Under the pieces are notes generated by a model. It had not been told where the DNA came from and made no database searches. It saw only the letters and a list, made by a program, of their open reading frames with translations. Shown here one piece after another: positions 32,464 through 39,657 of a DNA stretch of 64,000 nt. The stretch is taken from positions 1,202,069-1,266,068 of the forward strand of contig KI301992.1 of assembly GCA_000471045.1 (NCBI GenBank). Reading direction: 5' to 3'. A program made the position numbers and the translations under genes. Origin of the DNA: an actinobacterium LLX17 (GTDB lineage: Bacteria > Actinomycetota > Actinomycetes > Propionibacteriales > Nocardioidaceae). Positions within the stretch are counted from its first letter, which is position 1. Every line of letters starts with the position of its first letter.

Positions 32464-33390
32464 TCAAGCGCGGAACCAGCGGGTCCACTCGGCGCTCAGC
32501 ACCGGCGCGGGGCCTCGATAACCGTTCGCGCGCAGGGCGCGGTGCACGCGCGACGGGATGCTGGCGGGCACGGCCATGTCGGCTTTCGTGATGACGATGT
32601 AGGTCCAGCCGGCGGCCTCGAACAGCTCTCGCCGACGAAGATCGCGCTGCCACGTGGCGGCATCGCGCAGGTGATGCTCCCCGTCGTACTCCACGACGAC
32701 GCGCCATCGTCGATAGACCATGTCGCCGCGGCCGAGGAACTGACCGTGCTCGTCGTGGACGTCGACGTTCAGCTCCGGATCAGGCAGTCGAGCGAAGAGC
32801 AGCATGAGACGTGACCGCGTCTCGCGCGGCGACTCGGCGCCCCGGCGGACGCGGCGCGACACCCGGCGCGCTCGCTGAACGCCATTGAGGTGACGCTCCT
32901 CGGCGTAGTCCCGCAGGTCTTCGGGCGTTGTCAGCCCGCGATGCACCAGATGGTCACCGAACGCGACCAGGTCGACGAGTCCGAGCCTGGGCGCCACGTC
33001 GACGAAGGTGCGATCGGGGCCCGTCACCGGCAGTCCGGACACGAAGCTCGGGTGCAGCATCCCCTGCCGGCGGTGGAGGACGATGCCCTCGTGACGGCTG
33101 GTGAGCGGAAAATTCGTCGAGAAGTGCAGCCGCGGATCCCAACCCGCATCGAACCCGTGCAGCCGCATCGCCGAGACGTGACTGACCACGGCGTCGGCCG
33201 GCAGCACCAGCTGCGCCGCCCTGATCCGCGTCGTGAGGTCCAGCGGAGTCGAGCTGTCCACGTAGACGCCGCGGAAGAGCCGCGTGTAGCGAGGGCCCTC
33301 GAGCTGGCGTCGGCTGATGCCGGCGATGCGAGCGTCAGCGGCGCGGAACGGGCGGGTGGTGTCGAGCTGTGCGGTCGGTCGAGCCTTCAT
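32464..33390 (-). CDS. DUF559 / AbiEi-antitoxin-like protein with predicted endonuclease-fold C-terminus
   Basis: 308 aa. The N-terminus (ARIAGISRRQLEGPRYTRLF, then RGVYV) is the winged-helix start of AbiEi-type antitoxin proteins. The C-terminus (VVVEYDGEHHLRDAATWQRD, then LRRRELFEAAGW) is the DUF559 / very-short-patch-repair-like nuclease core, with E-x-D-G-E-x-H and a following RR..L pattern. Such genes are often scattered as orphans in actinomycetes; no toxin gene lies alongside. A perfect 7-bp hairpin abuts the start codon (33391-33407). The gene is enclosed by inverted copies of a 23-bp repeat. Biochemical role unknown; nuclease activity is inferred from the fold. Confidence 0.82.
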   Translation of the reverse strand: MKARPTAQLDTTRPFRAADARIAGISRRQLEGPRYTRLFRGVYVDSSTPLDLTTRIRAAQLVLPADAVVSHVSAMRLHGFDAGWDPRLHFSTNFPLTSRHEGIVLHRRQGMLHPSFVSGLPVTGPDRTFVDVAPRLGLVDLVAFGDHLVHRGLTTPEDLRDYAEERHLNGVQRARRVSRRVRRGAESPRETRSRLMLLFARLPDPELNVDVHDEHGQFLGRGDMVYRRWRVVVEYDGEHHLRDAATWQRDLRRRELFEAAGWTYIVITKADMAVPASIPSRVHRALRANGYRGPAPVLSAEWTRWFRA

Positions 33391-33407
33391 CCCGCGAGCC
33401 TCGCGGG
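33391..33407 (-). promoter_or_regulatory. Perfect hairpin touching the start codon of the DUF559 gene
   Basis: CCCGCGA-3 nt-TCGCGGG, a 7-bp stem with a 3-nt loop, ends directly at the ATG. The only Shine-Dalgarno-like GAGG lies inside it, so ribosome binding should be hindered unless the hairpin is opened. Confidence 0.6.
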
Positions 33408-33440
33408 CGATGCGCCCCGGGCACCACGAGCACTTCAGCC

Positions 33441-33470
33441 GCTGTGGACAGAAATGTCACCATCCACAGC
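33441..33470. repeat. Inverted repeat upstream of the DUF559 gene
   Basis: GCTGTGGA (33441-33448) and TCCACAGC (33463-33470) are perfect 8-bp inverted arms with a 14-nt spacer, ending 10 nt before the 49-nt palindrome copy 2. Could be an operator or hairpin. Confidence 0.6.
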
Positions 33471-33479
33471 CCCGAGAAG

Positions 33480-33528
33480 TGAAGCGTTGTGCCACGGTTC
33501 TGGCGCGAGACCGTGACACAACGCTTCA
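33480..33528. repeat. 49-nt palindromic repeat, copy 2 (intact)
   Basis: Perfect 12-bp outer arms, TGAAGCGTTGTG and CACAACGCTTCA, with an inner CACGGT/ACCGTG stem and a GGCGCG-type loop. It lies 26 nt beyond the FKBP stop and about 90 nt upstream of the DUF559 start, so it is both an FKBP 3'-region and part of the DUF559 promoter region. Confidence 0.8.
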
Positions 33529-33554
33529 AAATTTGGGGAAGGGAAGGGGTGTGG

Positions 33555-33917
33555 TCAGCCGACGCCCATCAGGTCGATGACGAAGACGAGGGTCTTGCCC
33601 GAGAGGCGGTGGCCGCCGCCGGCCGGGCCGTAGGCCAGCTCGGGCGGGCAGACGAGCTGACGGCGTCCGCCGACCTTCATGCCGGGGATGCCCTGCTGCC
33701 ACGCACCGATCAGCTGCGGGAGCGGGAAACGCGCGGACTCGCCGCGGTCCCAGGAGGCGTCGAACTGCTCGCCGGTGTCGAACTCGACACCCACGTAGTG
33801 GACGTCGACGACGCCACCGGCGACGGCCTCGGGACCGTCACCCTCGACGAGGTCGGTGATCTGCAGCTCGGTGGGCGCGGGGCCCTCGATGAAGTCGACT
33901 TCAGGCTTGGAGGTCAT
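33555..33917 (-). CDS. FKBP-type peptidyl-prolyl cis-trans isomerase
   Basis: 120 aa single FKBP domain: VHYVGVEFDTGEQFDASWDRG, FPLPQLIGAWQQGIPGMKVG and CPPELAYGPAG are the canonical motifs, with full domain length and no signal peptide, so a cytosolic protein-folding catalyst. CAGGAT on the minus strand (33924-33929) lies 6 nt before the ATG, consistent with a leaderless start of the CAnnnT kind. Confidence 0.94.
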   Translation of the reverse strand: MTSKPEVDFIEGPAPTELQITDLVEGDGPEAVAGGVVDVHYVGVEFDTGEQFDASWDRGESARFPLPQLIGAWQQGIPGMKVGGRRQLVCPPELAYGPAGGGHRLSGKTLVFVIDLMGVG

Positions 33918-33957
33918 GCCCCGATCCTGTCACACGGGTTCAGGTCACAATGGACCC
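33918..33957. promoter_or_regulatory. Divergent promoter region FKBP / alcohol dehydrogenase
   Basis: CAGGAT (minus, 33924-33929) and CACAAT (plus, 33946-33951) each lie 6 nt before the ATG of their gene in a 40-bp gap. Weaker than the TAnnnT pairs because both boxes start with C. Confidence 0.45.
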
Positions 33958-34974
33958 ATGCGTGCCACCGTTCTCCACTCCCCCGGCGACATCCGACTCG
34001 ACGAGCTGCCCGACCCCGACCTGGTCGACGACACCGACGCAATCGTCCGTGTCGTCGCCTCGTGCGTCTGCGGGTCCGACCTCTGGCCCTACCGCGGCGT
34101 CAACGCCGGCTCGAAGCCGACACAGATCGGCCACGAGTTCGTGGGCGTCGTGGAGCGGGTCGGCAGCACCGTGTCCGACATCGCCGTGGGCGACTTCGTC
34201 ATCGCACCGTTCCTCTACTCCGACAACACCTGCGCCCTGTGCGTCAAGGGCGTGCACAGCTCGTGCGTCAACGGCGGCGGATACGACGGCTGCCAGTGCG
34301 AGCTCGTCCGCGTGCCCTGGGCCGACGGAACGCTCGTGAAGGTTCCCGGCAACGTCGACGAGGCGATGATCCCGCACCTGCTGACGCTGTCCGACGTCTT
34401 TCCCACGGGTCACCACGCCGCGGTCAGCGCCGGTGTCACGGCCGGCAGCACCGTCGCCGTGGTCGGTGACGGTGCCGTGGGCCTGTCTGCCGTCCTCGCC
34501 GCGAAGCGCCTGGGCGCCGGCACCGTCGTCGCGATGTCGCGCCACGAGCCCCGCCAGGAGGTGGCCCGCTCGTTCGGTGCCGACCACGTCGTGGCCACCC
34601 GCGGTCGCGAGGGTGCCGGCGAGGTCAAGGAGATCCTCGGCGGCATCGGTGCCGACGCGGTGCTGGAGTGCGTCGGCAGCGCCGACTCCATGAAGCAGGC
34701 CTTCCAGACCGTGCGTCCCGGTGGCACGGTCGGCTACGTCGGTATCCCCCACGACGTGAAGCTCAACCTGCCGGTCATGTTCTTCACGAACAGCAACCTC
34801 CACGGTGGCGTGGCCCCGGTGCGCGCCTACCTCGACGAGCTGCTGCCGGACGTGCTGGACGGCACGATCGCGCCGGGCGCGGTCTTCGACCAGACGCTGC
34901 CGCTCGACCGGGTGGCCGACGGCTACCGCTCGATGGACGAGCGCACCGCCATCAAGACGCTGCTACGTCCCTGA
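33958..34974 (+). CDS. Zinc-dependent alcohol dehydrogenase family protein
   Basis: 338 aa MDR enzyme. Catalytic-zinc motif CVCGSDLWPYRG and GHEFVG; structural-zinc-like cysteines in CALCVKGVHSSCVNGG; Rossmann VVGDGAVGLSAVLAA. Substrate not predictable. Start ATG 33958 follows CACAAT by 6 nt. The 3' end overlaps the convergent DUF952 gene by 23 bp. Confidence 0.9.
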   Translation: MRATVLHSPGDIRLDELPDPDLVDDTDAIVRVVASCVCGSDLWPYRGVNAGSKPTQIGHEFVGVVERVGSTVSDIAVGDFVIAPFLYSDNTCALCVKGVHSSCVNGGGYDGCQCELVRVPWADGTLVKVPGNVDEAMIPHLLTLSDVFPTGHHAAVSAGVTAGSTVAVVGDGAVGLSAVLAAKRLGAGTVVAMSRHEPRQEVARSFGADHVVATRGREGAGEVKEILGGIGADAVLECVGSADSMKQAFQTVRPGGTVGYVGIPHDVKLNLPVMFFTNSNLHGGVAPVRAYLDELLPDVLDGTIAPGAVFDQTLPLDRVADGYRSMDERTAIKTLLRP

Positions 34975-35269
34975 CCTCGACCACGGCGGCCGGTGCCAGC
35001 GGGCCGTACAGGTGCGGGAACTCGGTGTCGCCCACCGGGTCGAAGCGCCAGGGCACGTCGAGCAGGTCGGTCTCGATGACCAGCAGGACGAGGTCGTCGG
35101 GATCGACGTCGGCGTAGTACCGCTCGCGCACGCCCGCGGTCTGCTCGGGACGCGACGCGTGGATGAAGCCCTCCTCGGCCAGCGTGCGGCCGCGGGTCGA
35201 CACCTCGTAGGCGCCCGCACGCTCGGCGGCCTGCCAGTCGCTGCGCAGCGCGAGGTGCTCGATGATCAC
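34952..35269 (-). CDS. DUF952 domain-containing protein
   Basis: 105 aa. The family core GFIHASRPEQTAGVRERYYAD and LLVIETDLLDVPWRFDPVGD is clear, ending FPHLYGPLAPAAVVEVRDV. Function unknown. ATGA overlap with the upstream MarR gene indicates co-translation; the last 23 bp lie antisense to the end of the alcohol dehydrogenase. Confidence 0.9.
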   Translation of the reverse strand: MIIEHLALRSDWQAAERAGAYEVSTRGRTLAEEGFIHASRPEQTAGVRERYYADVDPDDLVLLVIETDLLDVPWRFDPVGDTEFPHLYGPLAPAAVVEVRDVAAS

Positions 35270-35709
35270 AGGACCTCGGCGCTGTCGTTGTAACGGTGCA
35301 GCAGGACGGTGAGTGCCCGCACGTCGGTGGAGTCCCAGCCGGCGAGCATCCGGCCGAGCCGCTCGTGGACCTCGGCCCGCATGGCCCGCAACGTCGTCAT
35401 GGCCGCTTCGGTGGGCACCAAGAGGCGGGCGCGCCCATCGGCGGGATCGGGGTGCTGCTCGACCAGCCCGAGTCGCACGAGGGTCGACACCGCACGGCTG
35501 GCCGTCGACTTGTGCACGCCCAGCTGGTCGGCGAGGTCGGCACCGCGCACCTCGCCCGGGGAGTCGGCGATGGCCAGGAAGTACAGGTACGTGCCGTAGT
35601 CGAGCTCGGGGTGCAACGACTCGACGGTCTGCAGCGACCGGCGGCGCAACCGCTGCGCGAGCCGCGTCAGCTCGAACTCGAGGTCGATGTCGGCAGGCAC
35701 GTCGTCCAT
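35266..35709 (-). CDS. MarR family transcriptional regulator
   Basis: 147 aa winged-helix repressor: DLADQLGVHKSTASRAVSTL is the recognition region and DPADGRARLLVPTEAA the wing. The ligand is unknown. It is co-translated with DUF952. TAGGTT on the minus strand (35717-35722) is 7 nt upstream of the ATG. A regulator in front of a DUF952 gene suggests local control, but no operator is clear. Confidence 0.9.
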   Translation of the reverse strand: MDDVPADIDLEFELTRLAQRLRRRSLQTVESLHPELDYGTYLYFLAIADSPGEVRGADLADQLGVHKSTASRAVSTLVRLGLVEQHPDPADGRARLLVPTEAAMTTLRAMRAEVHERLGRMLAGWDSTDVRALTVLLHRYNDSAEVL

Positions 35710-35759
35710 GAGCCTCAACCTACCGACACCACCTCGAGTCCGAGCGAACGTCTCCGGCA

Positions 35760-36983
35760 CTACTTGAGCTGCGACGACGTCAGGTTCAGCAGCCGGCGGG
35801 CAATGATGAGCTGCTGGATCTGCTGGGTGCCTTCGAAGATGTCGAGGATCTTGGAGTCGCGCGACCACTTCTCGAGGAAGGAGGTCTCGCTGTAGCCCAG
35901 CGAACCGGCCAGCTCGACGCAGCGCAGCGTGATGTCGTTGCCGACGCGCCCCGCCTTCGCCTTGGCCATCGAGGCCTCCATCGAGTTGGGCTTGCGGTTG
36001 TCCGCGAGCCACGCGGCCGTCAGGGTCAGCAGCAGCGCTGCCTCCCAGTCGGCCTCCATCTGGATGAAGGTGGCAGCCGCGTGCGACTGCGACTGCACGG
36101 GACGGTCGTAGTCGATGTCGACACCGGCGTCCTCGAGCAGGTCACGCATGACCTCCAGCGAGGCGCGCGCGCAGCCGACGGCCATGCCGGCGACCAGGGG
36201 ACGCGTGTTGTCGAACGTGGCCATCGCGCCCGCGAAGCCCTGCTTGACGTCGACCTCGGGGCTGCCGAGCAGGTTCGACTCGTGCACACGGCAGTTGTCG
36301 AGCACGATCACTGCGGTGTCGGACGCGCGGATGCCGAGCTTGTGCTCGAGGCGCTCGACCCGGATGCCCGGCGTGTCCTTGCTGACGACGAACGACTTGA
36401 TGGCGGCCCGGCCGAGGCTCTTGTCGAGCGTCGCCCACACCACGACGGAGTCGGCGCGCTCACCGGACGTGACGTAGATCTTCTCGCCGTTGAGGACGTA
36501 GTGGTCGCCGTCCTTGACCGCGGTGGTCTTGATGGCCGCCGAGTCGGAGCCGAAGCTGGGCTCGGTGATGGCCATCGCGGCCCACGTGCCCTTGTACTTC
36601 TCGAGCTGCTCGTCGGTGGCGACCGAGGCGATGGCGGAGTTGCCGAGGCCCTGGCGCGGCATCGAGAGCAGCAGGCCGACGTCGCCCCAGCACATCTCGA
36701 TGACCGAGAGGACCGAGGACATGTTGGTGCCGTTCTTGACGGCGTTCTTGGACTTCTTGCCGTCCTCGTCCTCGCCGCGACGGACGCCGGCGGCACCGGC
36801 GCCCTGCCCCTGGCCGGAGTCGCTCATGCCGTCGACGAGCGAGGCGAGGAGATCGAGCTCCTTGGGGTAGGAGTGCTCGGCGAGGTCGTACTTGCGGGAG
36901 TTGGCGCGCAGGAAGTTGTCGGCGACCTGGTTGGCCTGCTGGACGAACGCGCGGAACTTCTTGGGAGTCTCGAGATTGATCAT
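35760..36983 (-). CDS. Acyl-CoA dehydrogenase, FadE23-like
   Basis: 407 aa FAD enzyme for the alpha,beta-dehydrogenation of an acyl-CoA. N-terminus INLETPKKFRAFVQQANQVA, then KYDLAEHSYP, resembles mycobacterial FadE23. Family motifs: MAITEPSFGSDSAAI, YVLNGEKIYVTSG, and ILDIFEGTQQIQ, which carries the usual catalytic-Glu EGT context. A low-complexity charged insert (about residues 58-85, GQGQGAGAAG then EDEDGKKSK) precedes the core. It follows the partner gene by 14 nt; the two probably form a heteromer. Confidence 0.88.
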   Translation of the reverse strand: MINLETPKKFRAFVQQANQVADNFLRANSRKYDLAEHSYPKELDLLASLVDGMSDSGQGQGAGAAGVRRGEDEDGKKSKNAVKNGTNMSSVLSVIEMCWGDVGLLLSMPRQGLGNSAIASVATDEQLEKYKGTWAAMAITEPSFGSDSAAIKTTAVKDGDHYVLNGEKIYVTSGERADSVVVWATLDKSLGRAAIKSFVVSKDTPGIRVERLEHKLGIRASDTAVIVLDNCRVHESNLLGSPEVDVKQGFAGAMATFDNTRPLVAGMAVGCARASLEVMRDLLEDAGVDIDYDRPVQSQSHAAATFIQMEADWEAALLLTLTAAWLADNRKPNSMEASMAKAKAGRVGNDITLRCVELAGSLGYSETSFLEKWSRDSKILDIFEGTQQIQQLIIARRLLNLTSSQLK

Positions 36984-36997
36984 GTGGTGGTCCGCCC

Positions 36998-38302
36998 TCA
37001 GACGAGGACTGCTCCTTCCATCAGGCCGACAGCGCGCAGGTCGCGGTACCAGCGCTCCACGGGGTGCTCCTTGACGAAGCCGTGTCCACCGAGCAGCTGG
37101 ACGCCATCGGTGCCGATCTTCATGCCGTACTCGCCGGCCAGCTTGCGGGCCAGGGCGACCTCGCGGGCGTGCGGCAGGCCCTGCTCGGCGCGCGAGGCGG
37201 CCTTGAGGGTGACGAGGCGCATGCCCTCGAGCTCGATGGCGATGTTGGCCACCATGAACGCGACCGACTGGCGGTAGGCGATGGGCTCGCCGAACGCCTC
37301 GCGGCCCACGACGTACTCCTTGGTGTAGTCGAGCACGGCCTTGGCGGTGCCGAGGGCCAGGCCGGCCCAGGCGAGGCGCGAGAGGCGGATGCACTCGCGG
37401 TAGTCGTCGAGGTCACCGTCACCCAGCACCTGGGCGGCAGCGTCGTCGAGCTTGATGCGGCTGAGGCCCGCGGCCCGCAGACCCATCGAGGGGTCGGCGG
37501 CGACGCTGACACCATCGGCGGCGGCCTCGACCAGGAAGAGCGTCGGAGTGCCCTCGAGATCGGCGGCGACGACGAACAGCTCAGCCTCGGCGCCGCGCAC
37601 GGCGACCGACTTCAGACCACTGAGCGTGTAGCCGTCGCTGGAGCGGGTGGCGGTGGTGCGCAGCTCGAACGGGTCGAACAGCGGGTGCGGCTCTGCGACG
37701 ACCAGCGCGGCGGCCGGCACGTCGTCACCGGTGAAGGCCGGCAGGTAGGTCTGCTGCTGCTCGTCGGAGCCCCACAGCGAGATGGCGGTGGCGACGGCGG
37801 CGGGTGCGAGGCACGCGACGGCCTGACCCATGTCGCCCTCGGCGAGCGCCTCGGCCACGAGGACGCCGGTGACGGCCGAGCGCTCCTCGGAGAGTCCTCC
37901 GAGCTCCTCGGGCACGTTGAGCAGGCTGAGGCCGAACTCGGTGGTCTGCGCCAGCACCTCCTTGGAGGTGTCGTTGCCCTTCTCGGCCTCCTCGGCGCTG
38001 GTGCGGAGCACCTCGGCGGCGAACTCCTGCACGACGCCGACGATCATCTGCTGATCCTCGGTGGGCGTCAGGTCGTAGACGCCGCTGTCACCGACGCGCG
38101 CCTGGCGCACCGGCTTGCCCGAGCCCTTGACCTTCTTGAAGGTGCGAGCGGCGGCGCCGGCAGCCTGGAAGCCCGTGCGCGTGCCGTGATAGACGGCCTT
38201 CTCGGTCTGCTTGCGCAGGCCGAGCTTGTCGATCGCGGGCGAGCTGGCGATGCGGTTGAGCACGGCGAGGCCGATGCCCATGGGGTCTTTGCGAGAAGCC
38301 AC
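36998..38302 (-). CDS. Acyl-CoA dehydrogenase, FadE24-like partner
   Basis: 434 aa. An N-terminal basic extension (VASRKDPMGIGLAVLNRIAS) is followed by an acyl-CoA dehydrogenase domain: LTPTEDQQMIVGVVQEFA, LNVPEELGGL, YVVGREAFGEPIAYRQSVAF, LLGGHGFVKEHPVERWYRDL. It ends soon after LMEG without the EGT catalytic motif seen in its neighbour, so it may be a non-catalytic partner. Start GTG 38302, with AAGGAG at ideal spacing. Adjacent to FadE23-like, as fadE24-fadE23 are in mycobacteria. Confidence 0.87.
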   Translation of the reverse strand: MASRKDPMGIGLAVLNRIASSPAIDKLGLRKQTEKAVYHGTRTGFQAAGAAARTFKKVKGSGKPVRQARVGDSGVYDLTPTEDQQMIVGVVQEFAAEVLRTSAEEAEKGNDTSKEVLAQTTEFGLSLLNVPEELGGLSEERSAVTGVLVAEALAEGDMGQAVACLAPAAVATAISLWGSDEQQQTYLPAFTGDDVPAAALVVAEPHPLFDPFELRTTATRSSDGYTLSGLKSVAVRGAEAELFVVAADLEGTPTLFLVEAAADGVSVAADPSMGLRAAGLSRIKLDDAAAQVLGDGDLDDYRECIRLSRLAWAGLALGTAKAVLDYTKEYVVGREAFGEPIAYRQSVAFMVANIAIELEGMRLVTLKAASRAEQGLPHAREVALARKLAGEYGMKIGTDGVQLLGGHGFVKEHPVERWYRDLRAVGLMEGAVLV

Positions 38303-38346
38303 TAGATCTCCTTGACGGACGGCAAAGTAACTCACGTTTGCACTTT

Positions 38347-38364
38347 GGAATACCGAGAGTATCC
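38347..38364. promoter_or_regulatory. Possible operator upstream of the acyl-CoA dehydrogenase operon
   Basis: GGAATAC-5 nt-GTATCC is an imperfect inverted repeat (core ATAC/GTAT) about 45 nt upstream of the FadE24-like start; a TACTTT -10 candidate for that operon lies between. Short and unverified. Confidence 0.25.
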
Positions 38365-38473
38365 GGTCTGTCGGACATCCGCCAGCACCTGTGCGCCACG
38401 GCTCACCGGAGGGTGGGGCGATACCGTGGTGCCGCTCTTTCCGTCCACCGTCCGTCCGTCGCCGAGGTCCACC

Positions 38474-39082
38474 GTGCCGCACCCCCAGTCCCGCCCGCTC
38501 CCCCAGGGCGGAAGCGTCCGTCCCATCACCCGGTGGGGCACCCCGGTCATGCACCGTGAGCTGGCCGACGTGACCTCGTTCGACGACGAGCTGCACACCT
38601 TGGTGGCCGACATGGTCGCCACGATGTACGCGGCCCGGGGTGTGGGACTCGCCGCCAACCAGGTGGGCGTCGACCTCAAGGTCTTCGTCTTCGACTGCCC
38701 TGACGAGGACCACGAGATCAGCACGGGTGTGGTGTGCAACCCCGTGCTGACCCTGCCGGAGGGCACCGACCGCAACCTCGAGGACGACGACGAGGGGTGC
38801 CTGTCACTGCCCGGCGCGTTCACGTCGTGCGCCCGGCCCGACACGGCCACCGTCCGTGGCGTCGACCAGTTCGGCGAGCCCGTCGAGTTCAGCGGCACCG
38901 GGCTGCTGGCCCGCTGCCTGCAGCACGAGACCGACCACTTGTTCGGCACGGTCTTCGGCGACCGCGTGCCGGAGCGCGCGCGCAAGAAGCTCTACAAGCA
39001 GCATCAGGAGCTGGCCGAGGGCTACGCCGACGACTGGCCCGTGGGCGTCGACCCGAACGCCGCACCGGACGACGAGGACTGA
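38474..39082 (+). CDS. def: Peptide deformylase
   Basis: 202 aa metalloenzyme that removes the formyl group from nascent proteins. All three motifs are intact: GVGLAANQVG, EGCLSLPG (metal Cys) and QHETDH (metal His and catalytic Glu). Start set at GTG 38474 (GAGG 6 nt upstream), matching the family N-terminus; the frame stays open upstream. TACCGT at 38422-38427 is a possible -10 giving a leader of about 40 nt. The C-terminal acidic tail is common in actinobacterial forms. Confidence 0.94.
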   Translation: MPHPQSRPLPQGGSVRPITRWGTPVMHRELADVTSFDDELHTLVADMVATMYAARGVGLAANQVGVDLKVFVFDCPDEDHEISTGVVCNPVLTLPEGTDRNLEDDDEGCLSLPGAFTSCARPDTATVRGVDQFGEPVEFSGTGLLARCLQHETDHLFGTVFGDRVPERARKKLYKQHQELAEGYADDWPVGVDPNAAPDDED

Positions 39083-39083
39083 G

Positions 39084-39647
39084 TCAGTCCAGCTCCTCGC
39101 GCAGGCGAGGCTCGGTGCGGTTCTGCGGCTTGAGGCCGACCTTGTCGGCGTAGAAGTCGCGCACGATCTGCATGTCGGCGCGGAAGTCGCCGGACGGCAC
39201 GAACGACGGTCCGAAGCCCATCGTCTTGGTGGCGGGCTCGAAGAACGCGAGGGTCACCGGCAGGTTCGCGTCGCGGGCGATGCGCAGGAAGCCGGACTTC
39301 CAGAACTCGCCCGCGGAGCGGGTGCCCTCCGCGGCGATGACGAGCCGGAACTCCTCGTCGTCACCTGCTTCCTCGACCAGCTCCTGCACGACGCCGCCGG
39401 CGTTCTGCCGGTCCAGCGGCACGCCCCCGAGTCCTCGGACGAGCCAACCGACGGGACCGGAGAACAGCTCCTTCTTGACCAGCACGCGCGGGTGGGCGCC
39501 GCCGTGCCACATGACCAGGAGCATCGTCAGGAAGTCCCAGTTGGACGTGTGGGGTGCCCCGACGAGCACACCTCGTTGCGGCACCGAGCCGACCATCTCG
39601 TACCGCATCACGCGGGCGATCGTGCGGGCCAGGCGCTGACGCATCAT
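39084..39647 (-). CDS. 1-acyl-sn-glycerol-3-phosphate acyltransferase family protein
   Basis: 187 aa PlsC-type acyltransferase. The usual HxxxxD motif appears as HTSNWDF, the second block as [24 protein letters not shown], and the third as IAAEGTRS. A membrane-associated role in phospholipid synthesis is expected. Start ATG 39647 is favoured because TAGGCT on the minus strand (39655-39660) is 7 nt upstream. That box begins with the TAG stop codon of the preceding methyltransferase gene. Confidence 0.88.
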   Translation of the reverse strand: MMRQRLARTIARVMRYEMVGSVPQRGVLVGAPHTSNWDFLTMLLVMWHGGAHPRVLVKKELFSGPVGWLVRGLGGVPLDRQNAGGVVQELVEEAGDDEEFRLVIAAEGTRSAGEFWKSGFLRIARDANLPVTLAFFEPATKTMGFGPSFVPSGDFRADMQIVRDFYADKVGLKPQNRTEPRLREELD

Positions 39648-39657
39648 GAGCAGGAGC

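Larger units (their letters stand above)
32384..33539. mobile_element. Candidate single-gene element bounded by 23-bp inverted repeats
   Basis: Outer inverted repeats at 32384-32406 and 33517-33539 match at 21 of 23 positions (TCCCCAA, a 4-nt variable patch, then TGAAGCGTTGTG; the right copy inverted). Between them lies only the DUF559 gene. Each end is also one arm of a 49-nt palindrome. No target-site duplication or transposase is visible, so mobility is inference; dispersed 3'-end palindromes flanking an ordinary gene would look similar. Confidence 0.35.

Noticed and set aside
32464-33390. Type IV toxin-antitoxin pair
   Set aside because: The AbiEi-like N-terminus is present but no AbiEii-like toxin gene lies on either side.
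32384-33539. Reading the DUF559 locus as a classical insertion sequence
   Set aside because: No transposase domain and no flanking target duplication; the outer sequences are themselves similar to each other.
34952-34974. Convergent overlap of alcohol dehydrogenase and DUF952 genes as a sense-antisense control
   Set aside because: A 23-bp overlap of 3' ends is common in compact genomes; no further evidence of regulation.
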